From positions 1 through 28,696 of the forward strand of contig DHNP01000004.1 in assembly GCA_002409585.1 (NCBI GenBank): a DNA stretch of 28,696 bases. Direction: 5' to 3'. Shown here piece by piece: positions 23,630 through 28,696 of the stretch; the first letter of the stretch is position 1, and each line of letters starts with the position of its first letter. Under the pieces are notes generated by a model, which was given only the letters and a program-made list of their open reading frames with translations, was not told where the DNA came from and ran no database searches. Source of the DNA: Ruminococcaceae bacterium UBA5413 (lineage in GTDB: Bacteria > Bacillota > Clostridia > Oscillospirales > Acutalibacteraceae). The translations under genes were made by a program, and so were the position numbers.

Positions 23630-24691
23630 TTGAGCCTTAATGATATAAAGTCAATGACCGTAGAAGAAATAAAAAATGACTTCGACAGGATGGGCCAGCC
23701 TTCTTTCCGCGCGCTGCAGGTTTACAAATGGCTGCACGGCGGAGTAAGCTCGTTTGACGAAATGACAAATTTGTCGAAAAGTTTCCGGGCGCTTCTTAAG
23801 GAGAGGTACTACATAGCCACCGCTTCTGTTGAACAAAAGTTTTGCTCCAAAGCAGACGATACGGTAAAGTACCTGTTCAGCATGCATGACGGGGAGCTTG
23901 TGGAGAGCGTCCTTATGTCTTACAAGTATGGGCGTACCGTATGTATTTCAACACAGGTGGGCTGTAAAATGGCCTGCTCGTTCTGCGCAACGGGTAAAAG
24001 CGGCTTTTCACGCAATCTGTCGCCGTCAGAGATGCTGTCGCAAATACAGACGGCTCAGGCCGACGCCGGCGAAAGGATATCAAACGTTGTGATGATGGGC
24101 ATGGGGGAACCGCTTGACAATTACGACAGCACGCTGCGCTTTTTAGACCTTGTTTCATCGCCTGACGGCATGAACATAGGCATGCGGCACATATCACTTT
24201 CGACATGCGGCATAGTGGATAAAATTTATGACCTTGCTATGAAGAAATATCAGCTGACATTGTCGGTTTCGCTTCACGCTCCCAATGATGAGATACGTTC
24301 GCGTATTATGCCGGTGAGCCGCCGGTGGGGCATTGACGAGCTTCTTGATGCGTGCCGTTTTTATATAAAAACCACAGGCAGGCGCATTTCGTTTGAGTAT
24401 GCCGTTATAAAAGGCGTAAACGACAGTACGGAAAATGCCCGCGAGCTTGCTTCAAGGCTTAAAGGGATGCTCTGCCACGTAAACCTTATACCTGCAAACA
24501 GTGTGAAAGGGTCGGGCTATGAGCGGACCCCGCGCGTGCAGGTAGAAAACTTTATCCGCATCCTTTCGGACAGGGGAGTAACGGCAACCGTAAGGAGGAC
24601 GCTCGGCTCTGACATAAACGCTTCCTGCGGGCAGCTCAGACGCAGATACAGGGAGGAGGTGGCTGGTGTTGAAAATATACAGCAAAAGTGA
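23630..24691 (+). CDS. rlmN: Dual-specificity RNA methyltransferase RlmN (23S A2503 / tRNA A37)
   Basis: RlmN (353 residues) is a radical SAM enzyme that methylates C2 of A2503 in 23S rRNA and A37 in some tRNAs. The 4Fe-4S cluster motif is CKMACSFC (about 111-118), with the C-x3-C-x2-C spacing. MGMGEPLDNY follows. The second catalytic Cys lies in DINASCGQLR near residue 333. All key residues are present. The TTG start at 23630 is preceded by GGGAGTG at about 23615-23621. Its 3' end overlaps the phosphatase gene by 26 bases, suggesting coupled translation. Confidence 0.96.
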   Translation: MSLNDIKSMTVEEIKNDFDRMGQPSFRALQVYKWLHGGVSSFDEMTNLSKSFRALLKERYYIATASVEQKFCSKADDTVKYLFSMHDGELVESVLMSYKYGRTVCISTQVGCKMACSFCATGKSGFSRNLSPSEMLSQIQTAQADAGERISNVVMMGMGEPLDNYDSTLRFLDLVSSPDGMNIGMRHISLSTCGIVDKIYDLAMKKYQLTLSVSLHAPNDEIRSRIMPVSRRWGIDELLDACRFYIKTTGRRISFEYAVIKGVNDSTENARELASRLKGMLCHVNLIPANSVKGSGYERTPRVQVENFIRILSDRGVTATVRRTLGSDINASCGQLRRRYREEVAGVENIQQK

Positions 24692-25400
24692 CATCGGCCT
24701 TGTAAGAAAACTTAATGAAGACGCGTGCAGAAGCGGCGTCTTTGACGACGGTTCTGCATGGGCGGTCGTCTGTGACGGCATGGGCGGGGCAAACGGCGGC
24801 GACGTCGCCAGCGGCATAGCAGTTGAAAAAATTGCCGCCGGTATCATAGCCGTATGCCGCGCGGGCATGGGCGACGGCGAGATAAAGTCGGCGGTTACAG
24901 GCGCTATAACGAGGGCAAACGCAGCTGTAAGGGAAAAAGCGAAAGACGACGCTTCGCTTACAGGCATGGGCACTACCGTAGTCGTCGCGGTTGTAGGCAG
25001 CGGCAAGGCGCACATAGCGCACGCCGGCGACAGCAGGGCGTACCTGCTTAGCCCGGGCAGCGGCATACGCCAGCTTACGACTGACCATTCCATGGTGCAG
25101 GAAATGGTCGACAAGGGCGACATAACTAAACAGCAGGCGAGAATACATCCGCAGAAAAATATCATTACAAGGGCGCTCGGCGCAGAGCCGTCTATCCGCA
25201 TAGATTACCTTGACATACCTTTTTCGCAGGATGACAGGCTGCTCATATGTACGGACGGCCTTTCAAACTACCTTGACGACGAACAGATAAACGCAGAGGC
25301 GCAGAAGCTCGACGGCGACGGGCTTACGGCGAAGCTTGTCGCAATGGCTAAAGAAGCTGGAGGCGGCGACAACATAACGGTTACCCTTATAGAAAATTAG
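24666..25400 (+). CDS. prpC: PP2C-type Ser/Thr protein phosphatase PrpC
   Basis: The 244-residue PP2C phosphatase reverses phosphorylation by the kinase encoded next. Metal-binding and family motifs are intact: NEDA at the N-terminus, CDGMGGANGG (two-metal Asp), GMGTTVVVA, AHAGDSRAYL, CTDGLSNYL and GGGDNITV. It is of normal length for PrpC/Stp1. The start may be GTG at 24666 or the adjacent TTG at 24669. GGGAGGAGG at about 24651-24659 serves either. It lies inside the rlmN 3' end. The phosphatase-kinase pairing is conserved across Firmicutes. Confidence 0.95.
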   Translation: MLKIYSKSDIGLVRKLNEDACRSGVFDDGSAWAVVCDGMGGANGGDVASGIAVEKIAAGIIAVCRAGMGDGEIKSAVTGAITRANAAVREKAKDDASLTGMGTTVVVAVVGSGKAHIAHAGDSRAYLLSPGSGIRQLTTDHSMVQEMVDKGDITKQQARIHPQKNIITRALGAEPSIRIDYLDIPFSQDDRLLICTDGLSNYLDDEQINAEAQKLDGDGLTAKLVAMAKEAGGGDNITVTLIEN

Positions 25401-25426
25401 GCCGTATTTAGGAAGGAGTTGATTGC

Positions 25427-27475
25427 ATGGATAAATATACTGGCAAAAGGCTTGACGGCCGTTATGAAATACATGAGATTATCGGTATAGGCGGTATGGC
25501 GGTCGTATACAGGGCATACGACAGGATAGACAGGCGTACGGTAGCGGTAAAAATTTTAAAAGACGAATTTTTAGGCAACGAGGAATTTATCCGCCGCTTT
25601 AAAAACGAATCTAAAGCAATCGCCATGTTATCACATCCTAATATAGTTAAAGTTTACGACGTAAGCTTCGGCGACAGGATACAATATATCGTCGAAGAGT
25701 ATATAGACGGCATAACGTTAAAGGAGTACCTCGACCAGCAGAAACAAATAAAGTGGAAGGAAGCTATCTTTTTTACCACACAGATTTTGCAGGCCCTGCG
25801 CCACGCGCATGAGAAAGGCATAGTCCACCGCGACATAAAGCCGCAGAACATAATGCTGCTCAAAGACGGCACCATAAAAGTAACGGACTTCGGCATAGCG
25901 CGTTTCTCACGGAGTGAAACGCGCACCATGACAAGCAGAGCCATAGGTTCCGTTCATTATATAGCGCCGGAGCAGGCGCGCGGTGACCTTACGGACGAAA
26001 AGACCGATATCTACTCGGTCGGCGTCATGCTTTATGAGATGCTGACCGGCAGGCTGCCGTTTGAAGCTGACAGCGCGGTTTCGGTTGCCATAATGCAGCT
26101 GCAGAACGAGCCAAAACCTCTGCGCGACATCAACCCGGCCATCCCCGAGGGCCTTGAGGAGATAACGCTTAAGGCAATGCGCAAAGACCCGGGGCAGCGG
26201 TACCAGTCGGCGGGGGAAATGCTCGGCGATATAGAGTCTTTTAAAAAGAATCCCGGGATAAAGTTCGGTTACAGGTATTTTGTGGATGAAAAACCTACGA
26301 GGTACGTAGACTCCATCGGCGATATTAAAAATACCGGCAGGCCGTATTATAACGATAATTACGAGTACTTGGAAGAACCCGACGAAGAACCTAAAAAGAA
26401 GAAAAAGCCCGTGGCTGTTTTAATAGTTGCGGGCATTGCCGCCGGTTTTTTGATAGCCGCGGTGATTTTCGGCGTTTTAGCCCTTGTTAAAAGTTTTAAC
26501 ACTGGGCCGTCAGAGGTTACTCTTGATAATTTTGTCGGCAAAAACTACACAGACGTAGTCAACGACACTTCATACCAGTTCACATTTAAAAAAGAAGAAA
26601 AAAGCGACCAAACGCACGCGGCCGGTATTATCATAGCTCAAAGCCCTAAAAAGGGTATAAAGGTAAAAAGCAACTCTACGGTAACGCTTACAGTAAGCAC
26701 CGGAGGCCAAACAGTGGAAATGCCCGACCTTTCCGGCATGACGAAGGACGAAGCTGAGCAGTCGCTTAAAAGCTCAGGGTTTACAAATTATACTTTCTAT
26801 AACGTTGAAAGCGACAGCGTCACCGCCGGCAAAGTAGTGTATACAGACCCGGCCGCCGGCAATCAGGTGCAGAGCGGCGATACTACCGAGATAAAAATTT
26901 ACGTCAGCACGGGCTACGAGGAAGAAAAGGTCGCTGTCCCCGACGTAGTGGGGAAAACGCTTACAGAAGCGGAAAAAGCTATAAAAGAAGCCGGCCTTAC
27001 AGTAGGCAACGTGGAGCAGGTGGACGGCAGCGAAAAGGCAAAGGATACCGTGCTGTCTGTGGACCCTCTTAACGGCGTTAAGCTTGAAAAGGGCACAGCT
27101 GTCAATCTGAGCGTAAGTTCTGGCAATGAAGTCAAAAAAACCATAACGGTCAACGTGAACCTGCCGCAGACCGTAAAGCACGACATTCAGCTTAAGGCTT
27201 ACTTTGACGGCAGCATGACGACGAAAAAGACCGTTAACCCGCAGTACAACGATATCTGCACACTCTCTTTCACCGGCACTACGGGGCAGCACTCGGTAGT
27301 TGTAACGCTTGACGACAGCGAATATAACGTTTTCTCTTTGAATTTCGATACGGGCAAGGGCGGTCTTACACAGTCGTCGCCTTACGTTGACCCTGATTCA
27401 ACGGGCAGTTCTTCGCAGGACAGCACTTCCGAAACCACTACTGCGCAGGCACAGAACATTACCCCGGGCGACTGA
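25427..27475 (+). CDS. prkC: PASTA-domain Ser/Thr protein kinase PrkC/Stk
   Basis: An intact Hanks-type kinase of 682 residues. The glycine loop is GIGGMAVVY, with Lys42 in VAVKILK, His134-Arg135-Asp136 with Asn141, Asp154-Phe-Gly and APEQARG. The activation segment carries Thr165, Thr167 and Thr169, likely autophosphorylation sites. A Lys-rich stretch (KKKKKP) precedes one membrane helix (about 328-350). Outside the cell are three PASTA domains (about 358-424, 425-495, 496-566), which sense peptidoglycan fragments in relatives. An extra C-terminal region of about 115 residues follows, predicted beta-rich, with a final Ser/Thr-rich tail. ATG at 25427 has GGAAGGAG at about 25411-25418. It contrasts with the dead kinase-like protein at 287-1951. 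Confidence 0.96.
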   Translation: MDKYTGKRLDGRYEIHEIIGIGGMAVVYRAYDRIDRRTVAVKILKDEFLGNEEFIRRFKNESKAIAMLSHPNIVKVYDVSFGDRIQYIVEEYIDGITLKEYLDQQKQIKWKEAIFFTTQILQALRHAHEKGIVHRDIKPQNIMLLKDGTIKVTDFGIARFSRSETRTMTSRAIGSVHYIAPEQARGDLTDEKTDIYSVGVMLYEMLTGRLPFEADSAVSVAIMQLQNEPKPLRDINPAIPEGLEEITLKAMRKDPGQRYQSAGEMLGDIESFKKNPGIKFGYRYFVDEKPTRYVDSIGDIKNTGRPYYNDNYEYLEEPDEEPKKKKKPVAVLIVAGIAAGFLIAAVIFGVLALVKSFNTGPSEVTLDNFVGKNYTDVVNDTSYQFTFKKEEKSDQTHAAGIIIAQSPKKGIKVKSNSTVTLTVSTGGQTVEMPDLSGMTKDEAEQSLKSSGFTNYTFYNVESDSVTAGKVVYTDPAAGNQVQSGDTTEIKIYVSTGYEEEKVAVPDVVGKTLTEAEKAIKEAGLTVGNVEQVDGSEKAKDTVLSVDPLNGVKLEKGTAVNLSVSSGNEVKKTITVNVNLPQTVKHDIQLKAYFDGSMTTKKTVNPQYNDICTLSFTGTTGQHSVVVTLDDSEYNVFSLNFDTGKGGLTQSSPYVDPDSTGSSSQDSTSETTTAQAQNITPGD

Positions 27476-27476
27476 T

Positions 27477-28376
27477 ATGGATGAATTAGGCCTTAAGGCC
27501 GGTATTATAGTCAAAGGCATAGACGGTTTCTATTACGTTGAGTCCGGTGAAGGCACTGTCTATGAGTGCAGGGCAAGGGGCATTTTCCGTAAAAACCACG
27601 TTACGCCCCTTGCGGGGGACAAAGTGGAGATTTCCGTCATGCCGGACAATACCGGAACAATTTGTTCAATATTGCCGCGAAAAAATTATTTTGACAGGCC
27701 GCCGGTCGCTAATATCGACCGGCTTGCCGTGGTTGTTTCCGTTACCGACCCGAAGCCTAACATTTTGGTACTCGATACAATTATTGCCTTGGCTGAAAGC
27801 AGGAATATAGAACCAGCGCTGATATTTTCAAAAGTGGATTTAAAGGACGCCTCGCTGCTTTATGAGGAGTATAAACACGCGGGGTTTGAATGTTTTTGCG
27901 TTTCATCTTCAACGGGTGAGGGCGTTTCAGACATTAAACCGTTTTTGAGCGGAAAGGTTACCGCTTTTGCCGGCAACACGGGAACGGGGAAGTCATCGCT
28001 TTTAAACGCCGTTTTCAAAGGGCTTGACCTTCCGACAGGCGAAACAAGCAAAAAGCTCGGCCGCGGGCGCCATACGACAAGGCAGGTGGAACTGCTAAGG
28101 ACAGGCGGTGGCGGGTATGCAGCCGACACGCCCGGTTTTTCGTCTATAGATATCTCAAATTACGGAGATATAAATAAAGACAATCTTCAGTATTTTTTCC
28201 GCGAATTCAGGCCGTATTTAGGCAGGTGCATGTTTACGTCATGCTCGCACACCTGTGAAAAGGGATGCGGGATTTTACAGGCGGTCGAAAACGGGGAAAT
28301 AAGCAAATCAAGGCACGACAGCTATAATGCTATTTACCGGAAAATAAAGGAACTGAGGAAATGGAAAAAAGAATAA
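27477..28376 (+). CDS. rsgA: Ribosome small-subunit-dependent GTPase RsgA
   Basis: RsgA (299 residues) assists late 30S assembly. It has an N-terminal OB domain, then a circularly permuted GTPase: FSKVDL (G4) precedes GNTGTGKSSLLNAVF (G1, about 166-180), and ADTPGF (G3) comes last. The C-terminal zinc domain has Cys and His in CMFTSCSHTCEKGC. The ATG at 27477 matches family length; the longer frame from 27387 would run through the prkC end and is rejected. Only a poor ribosome site (GGGCG) precedes it, one base after the kinase stop, so coupling to prkC translation is likely. rpe, usual next in Bacillus, is missing here. Confidence 0.95.
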   Translation: MDELGLKAGIIVKGIDGFYYVESGEGTVYECRARGIFRKNHVTPLAGDKVEISVMPDNTGTICSILPRKNYFDRPPVANIDRLAVVVSVTDPKPNILVLDTIIALAESRNIEPALIFSKVDLKDASLLYEEYKHAGFECFCVSSSTGEGVSDIKPFLSGKVTAFAGNTGTGKSSLLNAVFKGLDLPTGETSKKLGRGRHTTRQVELLRTGGGGYAADTPGFSSIDISNYGDINKDNLQYFFREFRPYLGRCMFTSCSHTCEKGCGILQAVENGEISKSRHDSYNAIYRKIKELRKWKKE

Positions 28377-28696
28377 GGAAATGCGCCGTAATAGGCGCCG
28401 CTCCTGTTACAGACGGCAGCGTTTTTGATGAAATGGAACAGGGAAGTTACGTCATATGTGCCGACGGCGGAATGGACTCGGCTTTAAAGTACGGTTTAAA
28501 GCCCGACCTCGTCATAGGGGACTTTGACTCGACGGAGATGGAGTCGCCGCCCGCAGGCGTCGAAACCATAAGGCTTAAAACGGAAAAAGACGACACGGAC
28601 ATGCTCGCGGCCGTTATGGAGGGCTTAAAGCGCGGGTACAGGGATTTTGTTCTGTACGGGGCGCTCGGCGGGGAGCGCTTCGACCACTCTTTCGCG
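28361..28696 (+). CDS. thiN: Thiamine pyrophosphokinase ThiN, 5' part, cut by the right edge
   Basis: The first 112 codons read as the N-terminal half of thiamine pyrophosphokinase, which transfers pyrophosphate from ATP to thiamine. Family motifs in order are CADGGMDSAL (about 33-42), LVIGDFDST (about 51-59), KDDTDML (about 78-84) and GALGGERFDH (about 100-109). The gene is open at the window end, so the C-terminal substrate-binding region is unseen. The ATG at 28361 overlaps the rsgA 3' end by 16 bases. GAGGAAATG-type context (AACTGAGGAA) gives a ribosome site. Confidence 0.93.
   Translation, partial: MEKRIRKCAVIGAAPVTDGSVFDEMEQGSYVICADGGMDSALKYGLKPDLVIGDFDSTEMESPPAGVETIRLKTEKDDTDMLAAVMEGLKRGYRDFVLYGALGGERFDHSFA

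Noticed and set aside
26519..27124. Tandem DNA repeat in the extracellular part of prkC
   Set aside because: The repeats are at protein level (PASTA domains) and diverged; no DNA-level tandem repeat is visible.
27387..27476. N-terminal extension of RsgA overlapping the end of prkC
   Set aside because: It would add 30 residues (Arg/Leu-rich) not found in RsgA. The ATG at 27477 gives normal length.
1..28696. CRISPR array, insertion sequence, prophage or defence island
   Set aside because: No regularly spaced direct repeats, transposase, integrase, phage structural gene or nuclease cassette was seen. Gene content is housekeeping plus envelope functions.

Overview
The window looks like a chromosomal segment of an anaerobic Firmicute, probably class Clostridia and perhaps Oscillospirales. 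The evidence is the gene order yicC-remA-gmk-rpoZ-priA-def-fmt-...-rsmB-rlmN-prpC-prkC-rsgA-thiN, which is the classic Firmicutes arrangement. GGAGG-type ribosome binding sites, frequent TTG and GTG starts and sigma-A-like promoters agree. Base composition is near half GC by eye. Every protein gene is on the + strand. The only minus-strand gene is a tRNA whose 5' part occupies the left edge. The species cannot be named from this window.

Layout. (1) 1-286: 5' part of a minus-strand tRNA with its own promoter, then a divergent + strand promoter. (2) 287-1951: a membrane protein with a zinc ribbon, a kinase-like domain that has lost every catalytic residue, one membrane segment and two PASTA domains, i.e. 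a pseudokinase receptor. (3) 2097-5528: a CxxC redox-type DUF1858 protein, TrmK (tRNA m1A22 methyltransferase), a Nif3-family metal protein and RqcH (ribosome quality control). (4) 5581-10769: a surface-polysaccharide operon with a Wzy-like polymerase, two glycosyltransferases and a Wzz chain-length protein fused to a degenerate bacterial tyrosine kinase-like ATPase. (5) 10924-13340: a complete ABC importer of the NitT/TauT/SsuABC type (lipoprotein, permease, ATPase) with a strong promoter. (6) 13472-15367: a membrane-anchored CapD/PglF-type nucleotide-sugar 4,6-dehydratase, which fits functionally with region 4. (7) 15472-28696: a long housekeeping operon for RNA decay (YicC), biofilm regulation (RemA), GMP kinase, RNA polymerase omega, replication restart (PriA), N-terminal formyl handling (Def, Fmt), a membrane zinc peptidase (YugP type), rRNA methylation (RsmB, RlmN), the PrpC/PrkC phosphatase-kinase pair, RsgA and the start of ThiN, which is cut by the right edge.

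How the parts relate. Translation and ribosome maintenance dominate (TrmK, RqcH, Def, Fmt, RsmB, RlmN, RsgA). The envelope theme recurs: two PASTA-bearing receptors that probably sense peptidoglycan (one dead, one active), a polysaccharide assembly set, and RemA, a known matrix regulator in Bacillus. The most noteworthy points are two independent catalytically dead kinase-like proteins: the Ser/Thr-type pseudokinase at 287-1951 and the P-loop-less Wzz-tyrosine kinase fusion at 9525-10769. I saw no CRISPR array, insertion sequence, rRNA, prophage or defence cassette. Only short intergenic gaps (256 bases or less) lack genes.
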